NCBI GenBank assembly: GCA_964035575.1
Contig: OZ037932.1
Coordinates: 558,001 to 622,000, forward strand
Length of the DNA: 64,000 bases
Reading direction: 5' to 3'
DNA from: Rhynchopus sp. YZ270_cl-10
Taxonomy: Eukaryota > Euglenozoa > Diplonemea > Diplonemida > Diplonemidae
Position numbers and translations under genes: made by a program. Below, piece after piece: positions 52,761 to 63,900 of this stretch. Under the pieces are notes generated by a model. That model searched no databases, had not been told where the DNA came from, and saw only the letters and a program-made list of their open reading frames with translations. The number at the start of each line of letters is the position of its first letter. The stretch's first letter is position 1.

Positions 52761-53892
52761 TCAGTCATCCCTGGGAGGGAGGTATCCCAAGATTTGGTCT
52801 CGGTGCTTGCCGAAGTCTGGTGGGGCAGGCCAGAGCCAATGCCATTTGAAGGACGGGGTGTCGCCAAAGACCTCGTGCACAGCGTCGCTTTTGCTCGGGG
52901 CGACACCTTTGCGTCTGTCAATCCCAGCGACACCAGTGGCAACTGTGCTGTACTGATCGCACATCATTGCCATGGTAAACAGGAGAAACAGAATACCCTC
53001 CATCACCAAGAAGAACACCTGTTTAAAAAATAGTAGTTGAAACGCATCTCAGTCGAATTCATGCAAAGGGTGTTAAATGTGGGTGTCAAAAAAACACAAA
53101 GAGAAAAGCTAATGAGACATACCGGAAGCCCCAAATGGCACTCCCCTGAGTCGAAAAATGACTCAAAAACCTTGACAACAAGCGACTCATCATGTCTATG
53201 CCGTCTGCGACGTTTCATCATCATGGTGGGTGCAGGGGACTTTTCTGGTGCAGATGAGACACAAGAGACTGCGCGGGTGGCAACAATGCCAAGACTGAAG
53301 GAGGAGATCATGAAGATATAGAAGAGGAAGAGCAGAAAGAGCTTGTGGTTGAGCACGCCGACGCAGTTGTTCACCCAGGGGCAGAAGTGGTCCATCTTGC
53401 TGACGCAGCGGTCCGTGCAGGAGTCGTGGTGCGCGCGGGGGGGCTTGTAGCTGGCACAGCGTTTGCACCAAGATTTGTAGGGGATGTCCTTTTTGCTTGG
53501 GTCGTCCTGCTTCTCGTAGTCCTCCTTCGCAGGGAGCGGGCGTGCGCCCTGTGGAATAGCGCCCGGGTTTGTCGTCATTGCCCTGAAGTGGCTCAGGTAG
53601 CACATCGCTGCCAGTAACACCATGACACCCTCAAGCACCGCAGCCTCCACGGTGAACCCCATCCAGTGGTACAGGATGTCCGACACAACAACGACAGCGT
53701 AGCCGATCAGAAACCACGTCACAATGCACATACACAGCCCGCAGCAGTCCACGCTCTGTGAGGAATGTGTTTGAAAGGGGGGGGAAAGGGTGTTGAATGA
53801 ACCTAGCGGTCGAAAACGGAAGTCACCGCAAAACATACCAGCCATATCCTGCTGTTCTGCGAGGTGCCAATCGCAGAGAGCTTTCCGCCCAT
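52761..53892 (-). CDS. DHHC-type palmitoyltransferase with altered zinc site, 3 exons
   Basis: Exons 53892-53839, 53755-53123 and 53018-52761 join across introns of 83 and 104 nt to give 314 aa. The new N-terminus MGGKLSAIGTSQ is a good N-myristoylation signal. Four membrane helices surround the Cys-rich domain as usual (two before, two after). The active segment reads DHFC instead of DHHC (SKMDHFCPWVNNCVG): the nucleophilic Cys and the Asp-His pair are kept. Upstream, RAHHDSCTDRCV replaces the usual HHCSxCxRCV, so three of the four ligands of the second zinc site are changed (Cys to Asp, Cys to Thr, His to Phe), while the first site's CKRC, His and Cys remain. DHYC variants are known in yeast Akr1/Pfa5. 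Probably active, but not certain. Confidence 0.85.
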
Positions 53893-54046
53893 CGTATACT
53901 TTGCCCCAGCAACAGTGTGCAATGGGGGAGAGGTGTGTACGCTGTGTGAATGGGTGGTGAATGAAGTGAACTTAGTGTATGATAAGCTTGGCAAGACAAT
54001 ACTAAGCCATCTCGGTGCTCAGCCACATCAGTCGAAGTGTGGCATG

Positions 54047-54116
54047 TTTTCTCGGGTAGGAACCTATGCAACCGTTGCCATAGAAAGGGCACTGGCCACT
54101 CAAACGCCTTCCTTTT
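54047..54116 (-). ncRNA. Array A spacer RNA, long type
   Basis: Hairpins and CCCGAGAAAA end as at 27909. Confidence 0.3.
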
Positions 54117-54213
54117 GATGAAGGGAAAGTGAATCTGCGTCTGTAGGTGAAGTTGAACGGTGGCAAAAACACCTCGGCAGATGAGGGGGGATTGGTTTGG
54201 TGTGTGAGAGGTT

Positions 54214-54303
54214 TCAGCTGGCAAAGGTATTCTCGTCGCAAGGGGTCAACCCTGCTCAGAAGTCTAACACGTGTTGTAAAGGTATCGCCTTGATGTCATC
54301 ATG
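54214..54303 (-). ncRNA. Box C/D snoRNA-like gene, family A copy 6
   Basis: Boxes and D' guide intact; D-side guide has the one-base variant. Confidence 0.72.
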
Positions 54304-54332
54304 TAGTGAAAAGCGTCGGAAAGAACGCAACA

Positions 54333-54403
54333 GTATCTCGGGTAGGGACCTATGCAACCGTTGCCATGAAGATGAGGCACTGGCCACTCAAACGCCTTCC
54401 TTT
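54333..54403 (-). ncRNA. Array A spacer RNA, short type
   Basis: Differs from 198-268 by a few bases (CATCTTCATGGC), which weakens the CTATG/CATAG stem. Confidence 0.3.
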
Positions 54404-54442
54404 GATGTGCTGTTGTGGCTGTGTGGTTTGGTGTCGGAGGTT

Positions 54443-54531
54443 TCAGCTGGCAAAGGTATTCTCGTCGCAAGGGGTCAACCCTGCTCAGAAGTCTAACACG
54501 TGTTGTAAAGGTATCGCCTTGATGTCATCAT
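54443..54531 (-). ncRNA. Box C/D snoRNA-like gene, family A copy 7
   Basis: Boxes and D' guide intact; D-side variant base present. Confidence 0.72.
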
Positions 54532-54605
54532 GTAGTTAAAAAGAAGCCACAAAGACAATCCCAAGCCATCTCGGTGCTCAGCCACATCAGTCGAAGTGTG
54601 GCATG

Positions 54606-54675
54606 TTTTCTCGGGTAGGAACCTATGCAACCGTTGCCATAGAAAGGGCACTGGCCACTCAAACGCCTTCCTTTT
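54606..54675 (-). ncRNA. Array A spacer RNA, long type
   Basis: As 54047-54116. Confidence 0.3.
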
Positions 54676-54772
54676 GATGAGGGGAAAGTGAATCTGCGTC
54701 TGCAGGTGAAGTTGAACGGTGGCAAAAACACCTCGGCAGATGAGGGGGGATTGGTTTGGTGTGTGAGAGGTG

Positions 54773-54861
54773 TCAGCTGGCAAAGTTATTCTCGTCGCAA
54801 GGGGTCAACCCTGCTCAGAAGTCTAACACGTGTTGTAAAGGTATCGCCTTGATGTCATCAT
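54773..54861 (-). ncRNA. Box C/D snoRNA-like gene, family A copy 8
   Basis: Boxes and D' guide intact; the 5' flank is CGATATGATGA instead of CTACATGATGA. Confidence 0.7.
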
Positions 54862-54982
54862 ATCGTCAACAAGAAGCCACAAAAGCTGTGCATCTCTTAT
54901 GCACATGTTTTTCAAATACCGATGATAAGCTTGGCAAGTCAAGCCGTGCCAACTAAGGAGCGTGAGGATACCAAGTAGTATG

Positions 54983-55052
54983 CTTTCTCGGGTAGGAACC
55001 TATGCAACCGTTGCCATAGGAAGGGCACTGGCCACTCAAACGCCTTCCTTTT
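54983..55052 (-). ncRNA. Array A spacer RNA, long type
   Basis: Ends CCCGAGAAAG; otherwise as 27909-27978. Confidence 0.3.
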
Positions 55053-55095
55053 GATGTGCTATTGTGGCTGTATGCTTTGGTGTGTATGAGAGGTT

Positions 55096-55184
55096 TCAGC
55101 TGGCAAAGTTATTCTCGTCGCAAGGGGTCAACCCTGCTCAGAAGTCTAACACGTGTTGTAAAGGTATCGCCTTGATGTCATCAT
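55096..55184 (-). ncRNA. Box C/D snoRNA-like gene, family A copy 9
   Basis: First unit transcribed in this array; boxes and D' guide intact. Confidence 0.72.
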
Positions 55185-55464
55185 GTACAGCCACGCAATA
55201 CTAACAAAAAACAGCTCTAACACAAAACCCCCCCACTTTTCTTTTCCTCACAAACTACTGGATAGGGGGTTTTAGGGAGTACACTGGGGGAAGGGGAGGG
55301 CGAATTTGCAAGGTAAAAAAAAACAACGAACAAAACCCTTTCACAGAAGAAAGGCTTAAAATAAACGGGAAGGCGGCCCGGGCACACACACACTGCCCGA
55401 ACCTATACAAAGATACAAACAGGGGAGGGGAATCTAACGAAATAAAACAACTACAACTCTCCCC

Positions 55465-55860
55465 TCAGTAAGGTGCCTGACGGATGCCCCATTTGGTGGA
55501 GACTGGAGAGACTGGCCAGCGGCGTGTTTCTGTTGCAGCGTGGTAGTGCAGAAGGTCCTCTGCCTGCTGTTGTGTGGCTTTCGCTTGGGCCTCTGCCTGA
55601 GAGGCTTCGAGGCGCTGACAGAACTCTTCATTACGTGCAACTGCGGCAAGGTGCTGCTCCTCCATCACTGCGCTCCGTTGCTTGCTCTCCACCATGTACG
55701 CTGCCGAGCATGCGTACCGTCTTGTCTCCGTCCCCAACGCGTCAGTGCGTGCCGTCTCCAGCGTAGTCGTCCCAACCGGCATAAGCTGCCTCACTGCAAG
55801 CGGGGCAGACGGCGCATCACCCATGATACGCTGCGGGGAGGTGTGGTACATAACGGCCAT
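55465..55860 (-). CDS. Small helical protein, unknown
   Basis: Single exon, 131 aa. No signal peptide or membrane helix. Residues about 55-105 form a charged, Ala/Gln/Glu-rich helix (EEFCQRLEASQAEAQAKATQ). The tail SPVSTKWGIRQAPY is distinctive but unrecognised. The ATG at 55860 follows an ACA-repeat. GC content matches its neighbours, which supports a real gene. Confidence 0.55.
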   Translation of the reverse strand: MAVMYHTSPQRIMGDAPSAPLAVRQLMPVGTTTLETARTDALGTETRRYACSAAYMVESKQRSAVMEEQHLAAVARNEEFCQRLEASQAEAQAKATQQQAEDLLHYHAATETRRWPVSPVSTKWGIRQAPY

Positions 55861-55974
55861 TGTGTTGTTGTTGTTGTTGTTGTTGTGTTAGGGAACTGTG
55901 TTATGTGAAGTGTGGGGAAGAGAGGTGGCGTGGTTCAAGTGTGTGGGGGGGAGGGAAGGAAGGGAGAGGCTAGT

Positions 55975-56082
55975 TCAGAAGTTGAAGTTTACTATCGGAT
56001 ACATTCGTTTCTAATCAACGGGAAAGGTCGTTGTGCCTCCCCTCGTGAAAACAGCAGTCAATTGAAGTTTTGATCATCATGG
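55975..56082 (-). ncRNA. Box C/D snoRNA-like gene, family B copy 3
   Basis: Boxes C and D and central segment intact. The spacer before copy 4 is a truncated form lacking CTGTCTTGCTATT. Confidence 0.6.
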
Positions 56083-56175
56083 AAAAGAGGAGTTGAGATG
56101 GGCTGTGGAAATGACTGTGCCTGAAATCGGATGTGAACAGCGCACCCATGTAATATTTCTGCAGAAGTTTGCGGT

Positions 56176-56281
56176 TCAGAAGTTGAAGTTTACTATCGGA
56201 TACATTCGTTTCTAATCAACGGGAAAGGTCGTTTTGCCTCCCCTCGTGAAAACAGCAGTCAATTGAAGTTTTGATCATCAT
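56176..56281 (-). ncRNA. Box C/D snoRNA-like gene, family B copy 4
   Basis: As copy 1, with an extra T in the central loop. Confidence 0.6.
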
Positions 56282-56334
56282 GAACTAAAGAACAAGAGAA
56301 CGCACGACTAACGAAAGACTCAAATGTGTTCGGT

Positions 56335-56421
56335 TCAGAAATAATGAATTCGTTTCTAATCGGCGGGCAAGGTCGTGCCTCCCCTCGTAAACACGTGTGC
56401 AATTGAATTGTGTGTCATCAT
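56335..56421 (-). ncRNA. Box C/D snoRNA-like gene, diverged B paralogue (copy 5)
   Basis: 87 nt. Box C ATGATGA, box D CTGA, the centre ACGAGGGGAGGC and GATTAGAAACGAAT are kept, but the segment before box D reads CATTATTT instead of CAACTT. Conserved boxes with a changed guide are what a paralogous guide RNA would show. Confidence 0.55.
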
Positions 56422-56495
56422 GTCTGGAACTGCGGAGCACGCTAGGGCAAGGATACTCTGCTGGAATGCTTCTGAGACTGACCTACAGATGGAGT

Positions 56496-56600
56496 TCAGA
56501 AGTTGAAGTTTACTATCGGATACATTCGTTTCTAATCAACGGGAAAGGTCTTTTGCCTCCCCTCGTGAAAACAGCAGTCAATTGAAGTTTTGATCATCAT
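56496..56600 (-). ncRNA. Box C/D snoRNA-like gene, family B copy 6
   Basis: Boxes intact; forms a dimer with copy 7 like copies 1-2. Confidence 0.6.
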
Positions 56601-56643
56601 GAAGGAAAAGAGGAGCTGAGACGAACAGAGCTTGAGGAAATGC

Positions 56644-56699
56644 CTGTCTTGCTATTACCTATCGGATGTGAACAGCGCACCCATGTAATATTTCTGCAG
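56644..56699 (-). ncRNA. Structured B-array spacer RNA
   Basis: Same hairpin and AGA end as 25003-25058. Confidence 0.3.
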
Positions 56700-56710
56700 G
56701 AGTTTGCGGT

Positions 56711-56815
56711 TCAGAAGTTGAAGTTTACTATCGGATACATTCGTTTCTAATCAACGGGAAAGGTCGTTTGCCTCCCCTCGTGAAAACAGCAGTCAATTGA
56801 AGTTTTGATCATCAT
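56711..56815 (-). ncRNA. Box C/D snoRNA-like gene, family B copy 7
   Basis: Boxes intact; first unit transcribed in the intergenic B array. Confidence 0.6.
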
Positions 56816-57369
56816 ATGGACTAGAAGACGAATACCAAACATTAATTTTATGAAAATCTTGAAAAAGGGACCCACCCTTACCTATTTTTTAACTAGAACA
56901 AACCAGACTTCGTTAAGAACAAAGCAATGACGGACAAAGGGGTGGGTGCCTCTCAGCACCTCCAAAGGGGGGGAACGCCACTATGCATAACAGAAATAGT
57001 TGGCAGAAGACAAAAAGAAAATCAAATGGCGTATGAGATTAGAAACAAATGGGCTAAACTTCTGCCCGCAAAAAGTCTTGATTTTCGTAAGAAAATCATA
57101 ACCCATGCTGTGGTAAGGGATAGAGGCCTGACTGAGAGACTCCCGTGAGAGTGGGTAAATGAGGGGTGCGGAGACGTGTGTGTCATGAAAAAACGAAAAA
57201 GTGAAACACACACCTACACACATAAGGGCGCAACGTAACTGAGCAAACGACCAGAAAACAAAGTTTTTTTTTTTGGGAGGGCGGTGACCCCCCCCTTCAT
57301 CTCAAAAAAATGGGATCCCTAAAAAAAACCTCTGTCTGCGAAGGAACAAAAAGAAAATACAAAGAAACC

Positions 57370-57413
57370 TTGAAAGATGTTATGTATCTCGTGCACGCAC
57401 ATCTTTAAAATAG
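57370..57413 (-). repeat. Short hairpin repeat, type F
   Basis: TTGAAAGATGTTATGTATCT then CGTGCACGCACATCTTT; the AGATGT/ACATCT stem closes a loop with GCACGAGATAC on the minus strand. Confidence 0.5.
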
Positions 57414-57524
57414 TACTGACAATAAAGTTAACTGCTGGGGACACGGCTGTGGGGATAAAAAAAGGGCGAAGTTTTAACATGAAAACGCCTCTACGGAGGC
57501 AGACGCCTTTTTCCAAACAAAAGA

Positions 57525-57595
57525 GAAGTTGAAAGTACAAACGCCTCACCGTTCATCGGCGGACGCAGGCACTACTTCTCTGTGGGTTATTGAAC
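57525..57595 (-). repeat. Dispersed repeat, type C
   Basis: GTTGAAAGTACAAACGCCTC, CACCGTTCATCGGCGGACGC and GTGGGTTATTGAAC. Confidence 0.55.
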
Positions 57596-57910
57596 AAACA
57601 AAAAGAAATACGCGAACTGGGCCCTACCTGATCAGGGGAGAGAGAGGAAACCACTTGGGTTGTAATTACCGAAGCGGGGTATTGAAAGGGATTGTACTTC
57701 AGGATCACCTGGTTACTTTTTACGTTTTATATGGGAAATACGTTCCGACAGTTTTGCCAGAGCAAAAAAGCAAACAGTAAAAAAGGGGTTTTTTGAAGTG
57801 TCTTTTACAAAGGACACATTGGGATCTAAAAGGAGAACACACACACACATGGCAACGGAAGGGTAGGTGCAGGACAAAAGAGAGAGAGAGAGAGAGAGAA
57901 GGTTAGTAAG

Positions 57911-57948
57911 GGTAAGAGCCCAAGCCTCTCCTGCTTCGTCGCCTTGAA
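57911..57948 (-). repeat. Short hairpin repeat, type E
   Basis: GGTAAGAGCCCAAGCCTCTC then CTGCTTCGTCGCCTTGAAG; only 20 bp past the stop of the FN3 gene, so it should lie in its 3' UTR. Confidence 0.5.
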
Positions 57949-57967
57949 GAGTGGTGTTGGGTGTGTA

Positions 57968-60900
57968 CTAATCCTCGTTGGAGTCGTCAGAGTGTTGAAG
58001 GGAGAGAACGTCGTAGTCCTCGTCTGAATGCTGGCTCTGTCGGTCGGTGAGCTGTGAGGGAAAGGTGTCGTTAAAAGGTGGCAAGGGGAAAGGGGGGAAG
58101 GGGGGGAAGGGAGGAAGGGACGTTTTGTGTCAGAAGTTGAAGTTTACTATCGGATACATTCGTTTTTAATCAACGGGAAAGGTCGTTGTGCCTCCCTCGT
58201 GAAAACAGCAGTCAATTGAAGTTTTGATCATCATGGAAAAGAGAAGTTGAGATGGAACAGAGCTTGAGGAAATGCCTGTCTTGCTATTACCTATCGGATG
58301 TGAACAGCGCACCCATGTAATATTTCTGCAGGAGTTTGCGGTTCAGAAGTTGAAGTTTACTATCGGATACATTCGTTTCTAATCAACGGGAAAGGTCGTT
58401 GTGCCTCCCCTCGTGAAAACAGCAGTCAATTGAAGTTTTGATCATCATGAAGGAACGAGAGAAGAGAGAGGCAGGGGTGCCGCCAAGCGCACATCACATC
58501 AAGATATACCCCCTCTCCCCCACACCACAAACAAAGAAGCAACACACCTGTGTAGTTGTCGGGGACGTCGCATCCGACCCTCCGAGGGATGGAAGCTCTG
58601 CTTCGCGGTCCTGTGCAAAGAAAGATGACAGAGAGATAAACATGGGTGATGCATTGTTATCATGCATGCATACCTTGACTGGCGGCTTCACGGGTGGACG
58701 TGGTGCTGGTCTACCAGTTGCATCTGGCGGGAGGGAGGGCGGGAGGTGCGGTGTGTGTGGGCTGGTTGCCGCCTTTGGCACGTTGGTGATGCCTGGCTGC
58801 GCGCTAGACACCTGCACGGGCGCAGTGCGCGGTGGCGAGAGCACAGGCAGGCGCACCTTGTTGCCGAGCGTGTCGCTGCTTTCAGAGCTCATCTGCGTCT
58901 CTCCCGTATGCGGCACAATGCGTCCCGACACGGTGCGTGCAATCTTCTGCGAGTCACCACGCGACACAATGCTCACACCTGCCTCGTTCTTCTCGGCCAA
59001 GTCTGCACGGGTCGAGAACTTCAATATAGTGTTCTTCGCGGACAACCCATTCTCGGTCTCCACCTGCACCTGAGTGCGGTAGTGTGTGTTCGGCTTCAGT
59101 GAGGTAAGCTCGTACTTGCAGATCTTGGTAGTGCCGATGAACTGCACTGGTCCGTCCTTCTCGCCGAGGAGCACCTTGAACATAACCTTGGGGGGTGCGG
59201 GCTTGCCGTCTGCGCCGTTCTGTTGCAGACTGCGTGTCCACTCAAGCGTGGCGGAGGATTTGGAGAGCGACGTGATGTTGAGGTTGGACACTGCGTCTGG
59301 GGGGGCTGCTGCGGTGAAGTAGGCAACCTGCGAGTACTTCGACCAGAGATGCACGGTCTTGTCCATCTTGCAGCATTTCACGCGGAAGCGGCACTTTGTC
59401 AGCGCTGTTGCGGTCTTGATCTTCGCGCAGGCGTCGGTCACGGTGTCGACCACTTTCCAGTCGACTGCAGTGTCTGCAGACCCACCACGTTCGTCCTTCT
59501 TACGGTCCTTCGAGATCGCCTGCTCGACACAGTAGAGGTATTTGTTCATGCCGTCCGGTGGGTCCCACTCAAAGGCAATGTAGTTCGAGTGTGCCTTCTT
59601 CAGAACAGGCTTCCCTGGGGGCAGAGGTGGCGTCTCGAAGATGAGCTCCGTCCACTCGCCGTGCCTGGTGCGGTCGTCCACGGCACGCACCTTGACGAGG
59701 TATTCTGTGTTCACCTGCAGGTCGTCCGTTGTGCAGTAGGTTTGGATGTATTTGAAACGGTTGATCTCCATCTCACGCTCAAGGAAGAATTCAGAGGACT
59801 TCTCATCGGGTGTGCCGCCAAGCTCGTTGTCGATTCCGGTCACGACGTTTGCAAGCTTCTTGATCTGAAGGGTGTAGCGTGTAATCAGACCCTTCCAGAT
59901 CACAAGGTTTGGGTCATATGTGTGCTGCACCGACTGCACACCACGCCCCCACGTGAAGTCCGCACGGTCCTCACTAATATTCGACACAGTCAGACCAAGC
60001 TGGTTCAGCGTCAAGAATGTGATCGGGTTTGTCCACAGCCCCCATTCATCGTTGCCGTAGCAGGCCCGCAACGTCAGGATGTACTTTGAATCTGCCTTTA
60101 GCGAATCCACTGTGAAGAGCCCATTTGTTTGCATCAGGTCTTCTAGCCCTATTTGCTTTTCGTACTGCATGTCCAGGGAGGTGAGGACGATGTGCCATTC
60201 CGTGGAGGCAATGACAACCCCAAGCTGCATGTCTCCCTGTGGAGTGTCGTCACGGCCCCAGCCTACGGTGATGTAGTTCTCCCCGATGGAGTCGATCTTC
60301 ACGTTGAGAAGCGGGAGGGTCAGGGCTGTACGCTCCTCACTCCACGAGCCCCACTGCATCTCGGAGTTTGCGGCCCGCACAATGACGATGTACATCGCAT
60401 TGGGATTGAGGTTCGTGACCTGTTGGTTGTTGGTTGGTGGTGGCGGTAGTGTTCGCTGTGCATACCTTGTACTCTGTGGTCTCTCCTGAGAAGTGTTTGT
60501 CTACTAGAGGCGCAGATGGAGCGTTTTCGGCAGCAAATACACACAAATGATGCTGTGGTGAATGTTTGTAAGGTGAGCCAAATATTAAAATAACGCAAAG
60601 AAACATACCTTCGTAACCGTTGCGTCAGGGAGAATCGGTGCTGTGTCGTGTTGGTACTCTGACTGCGACTGCGGCTCGCGCGACCATTTGATATGAACGA
60701 ACTGCTCTGCAACTTTGCCAAAGGAGACAGAGATGGGCTTCAGCGTCACGAAGCAGGCCTGGTCCGACCAGAGTGACCATACGTTGTTCGCATCGCAAGA
60801 CCTGATACGCACGGTGTACATGGAGTTTGCATCGAGGCGCTTCACCTTGTAGGATGTGCGTGAGGACTTAAACTTCTTGTCTGTGTGGAACGTCTGATCC

Positions 60901-63900
60901 ACTCCGTACATCTCAAGCTGGTAGCGCGATACGTTCGATGAGGACCCGATCAAGGCCTGCATATGCGAAAGGTGCCGCTGCACTCTGTCCCAGGACAGCA
61001 CGACGTAGTCTTCTCCGATGTTGTTGACGGTGATGGAGAGCTTGGGAAGGGTGATGAGCACGCACGGCTTGGACCAGAGGCCCCATTGCCCGTCAGTGCA
61101 GGCGCGCACCGTGACACGGTATGTCGTGGCGGGGAAGAGGTTCGTGACACGGAAGGCCGTCTCGTCGGGGCCAAACTCGTGGTCAATGTGAAGCGTGCCG
61201 TCGCCGTCGTCTTTGTCAACACCGTCCTCCGTCAGCTGGTCGATCATCACGTGGTATCCTTGGATATCAGGGCACAGCTCCGCCACACTCGATGGTGGGA
61301 ACTGCTTCGCATTCGGGTCGCGCTCCCACCGCAGCGAGAAGAAGTCCTCTGCAATCTCCTCCACAATCGCGACCATCGGCTTCAGGGTTGCGACGTACGC
61401 AGCTTCACCCCAGATGCCAGGCTCGCCGGTCACCTGGGACTCAGGTTCAGGCTCCGAGGGAGGGAATTCAAGAGCCCTGCGAGGCGAGCGTGGTGAAGTG
61501 GAGCCACGTGACGCGTCGCCAAGCTCCTCCAGCTCCTTGATGCGGTCGTACTCCAGCTGCTGCTTGCGTCGGAGGTTTGCCTGCTCAATGGCGAGGTACC
61601 AGTGCCGCACCTCAACCTTGTAGCGCTGGTTGGGGAGGAGCTTGTTGAAGATCATGTCTGTGTCCTCCGTGAAGGCCTCAACCACGACGTCGGGCTCGTG
61701 CGGGATGCCCGAGATGCGTTTGGGCATTTCGTTGCTGAGGTTCGTGATGCGGTACTGCCAGCGCAGTGTCTTCTCTAGGGTGCCAACGTGCAGGTGCGGG
61801 TCGCCCGTCTGCGGGAAGTACGTGTGCTCGAGACGGTGCCACCGCGACTTCAGGTAGTCCTCACCTGCTTCCATCGCCTGCACTGTGATCACGTTCAGCG
61901 TCGCCGTCGCAATGCTCGGCGACGGAGTGCCCCAGTCCCCCTCACGGTAACTCGCCCGCACCGTCACCTGGTAGCGTTTGTCAGGCTGCAGGTCATTGAT
62001 GGTGTACGTGCAGGACTTCATGTCGGCGTTCGGCACGTCGGTGCTCCACTCCCAGTCTCCGTCGCCGCCGAGTTGCGAGATGTTGACTTGGTACTTGTCG
62101 ATCTCGGTTTCGCTGGAGGTGTAGACGGAAGAGAGGTCGACGGGCTCGTCCTCGGACTTGATGCGGAGGGCCTCGGGGATGCGTGGGTCGGGTGCGTGGC
62201 GCCACCAGCGTGTCTTGACGTAGGACTCGCCCACAGCGTCAATCTCGAGGCACAGCAGCTTCATGGTGCTCACCTCGCTGTGGTGCGACCATGCGCCCCA
62301 CTCGCCTGCAGCGTTGCACGCACGCGCCTCAACGTAGTACGACGTGTTCGGCGTCAGGTAGTTGATCACATAGCGGTTCAGCGAGCCGATAAACGTCTTG
62401 TCCACAAGCATCGCCTTGCGGTCGTCACCACTCCACACCTTTAAGTGGTACTGCATCGTGCGCTCCTGCGAAATGATGAAGTTGACCCCCTCGGTACGCT
62501 CTTTGTACTCAGTCTCGTTCTGCTCGTCGCGGCCCCACTGCACGATCATGAGCTGCTCCGTTGTCTTCACCGGGTAGACACGCATCTGGCGGAGGGTGAC
62601 GATCTCCATAGGCTCCGAGTAGAGCGACCATCTGCTCTTCGGGTCGCAGGAGCGGATCTTGAAGTTGTACACAGAGTCCATCTTGAGCTCGGAGATGCGC
62701 CATGTGTTCTCCTCTGGCTGGAAGGAGCGGCGCTGGTGGAAGCTCTCGACAGCACCACGTCCACACACCTCAGCATCGTACTCCTCCACAGAGGTGTCAC
62801 CCTCATGCACCTCCGACAGACGTGGGTGGCGTCTGTTGGGCGGACGCTGCCACGACACCGTGAAGGAGTCCTCCCCGACCAGGTCCACACTCACATTGAT
62901 ACGGTCCTTCGTAATGAAGAAGCAGTCCGGCGACCATACACCCAACTCATTCCCAGAGGTCTCTGCCTGGACACGGACGTTGCAGAAGCGGTTTGACTTT
63001 AGGTTTGTGATGGTGATGACGGCTTGGGTGGGGTCGAGCTTGCGGGTCATCCGGTAGCGGCCGTCCTCTCCTACTACACCTTTCTCTGTCTTTTCGACGG
63101 CTTCTTCCAGGGCAGCAAGGTGTTGCCGGTCTTCGACCTCCTTTTTGCGTTGGCGGCGGCGGTGTGCTGCCATCTGGTCGTCTTCGTCGAGGACAGAGTC
63201 TGAGTCTGAGCCGGAGCCTTCACCCTCTTCGCCTTCTTCGTCGTTCTCGAGAGCCCTTTCCATCTCTGCTGCGAGGCGTGCAGCTTCTGCTGCCTTGCGG
63301 CGCCTCTCTGCGTCTTCGGGTACGTCGTTGTCGTCGAGTTCCTCAATGCTCAGGTAGTATGCCGTCACACTCACAGGGATCGACACAATCGAAGGGTCGT
63401 CGTATTTGATGTGCGGCTGCATGCGCTCCCAGCTCACCTCTATCCAGTTCTCGCCAATGTCTGATACGCTTGCCACCATGCGGCTTAACGTCATGCAGCA
63501 CCGTTGTGGACTCCACAGCCCCCAGTCACCTTTGGGGTCCCACTCCCGCACTGCCAGGGCGTACTTCATGTCGGAGACGAGGCCGGTAATGCGGAATGTG
63601 TTTGTGTCCACCACATCGACGCTTTGCTTGCGTTCGTCGACAACCCCAGAAGAGTTTTCGGTCTCAGATATTACGTCGATTTGGTAGTGGTGGCCAAGAC
63701 CCTGTTCAGTGTGGGTGGTGCGGATTTGGGTCATATCTTCACCCTTCAGGCGTTTGTTCGGCGCTCGCTTCCAATCCAGCTGGATGAAGGATTCGCCCAC
63801 ATAGGAGATGGAAAGCTGCAGAAGGTTCTGTGTCATGAATTTGATGGGCTGCGACCACTCACCCCACTCCCCGTTGTAGCAGATGACCAAGGACGCCACG

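Larger units (their letters stand above)
54047..55187 (-). repeat. Array A (right copy): four C/D units and spacers
   Basis: Order of transcription: C/D 55184-55096, spacer 55052-54983, the 110-bp hairpin linker (54875-54982), C/D 54861-54773, spacers to 54606, C/D 54531-54443, spacer 54403-54333, C/D 54303-54214, spacers to 54047. A second linker (CTCGGTGCTCAGCCACATCA and onward) precedes two of the spacers, so the unit has been duplicated more than once. Confidence 0.8.
53893..55464. other. Intergenic interval occupied by array A
   Basis: The array fills 54047-55187 and starts about 150 bp upstream of the DHHC gene. The remainder has G/T runs only. Confidence 0.6.
55861..57967. other. Intergenic interval with array B and hairpin repeats
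   Basis: Array B covers 55975-56815; short repeats lie at 57370, 57525 and 57911. A 73-codon plus ORF at 56927 has no recognisable motif. Confidence 0.6.

Noticed and set aside
56927-57148. 73-codon plus-strand ORF
   Set aside because: Opposite to all genes, A-rich and without a domain or repeat match.
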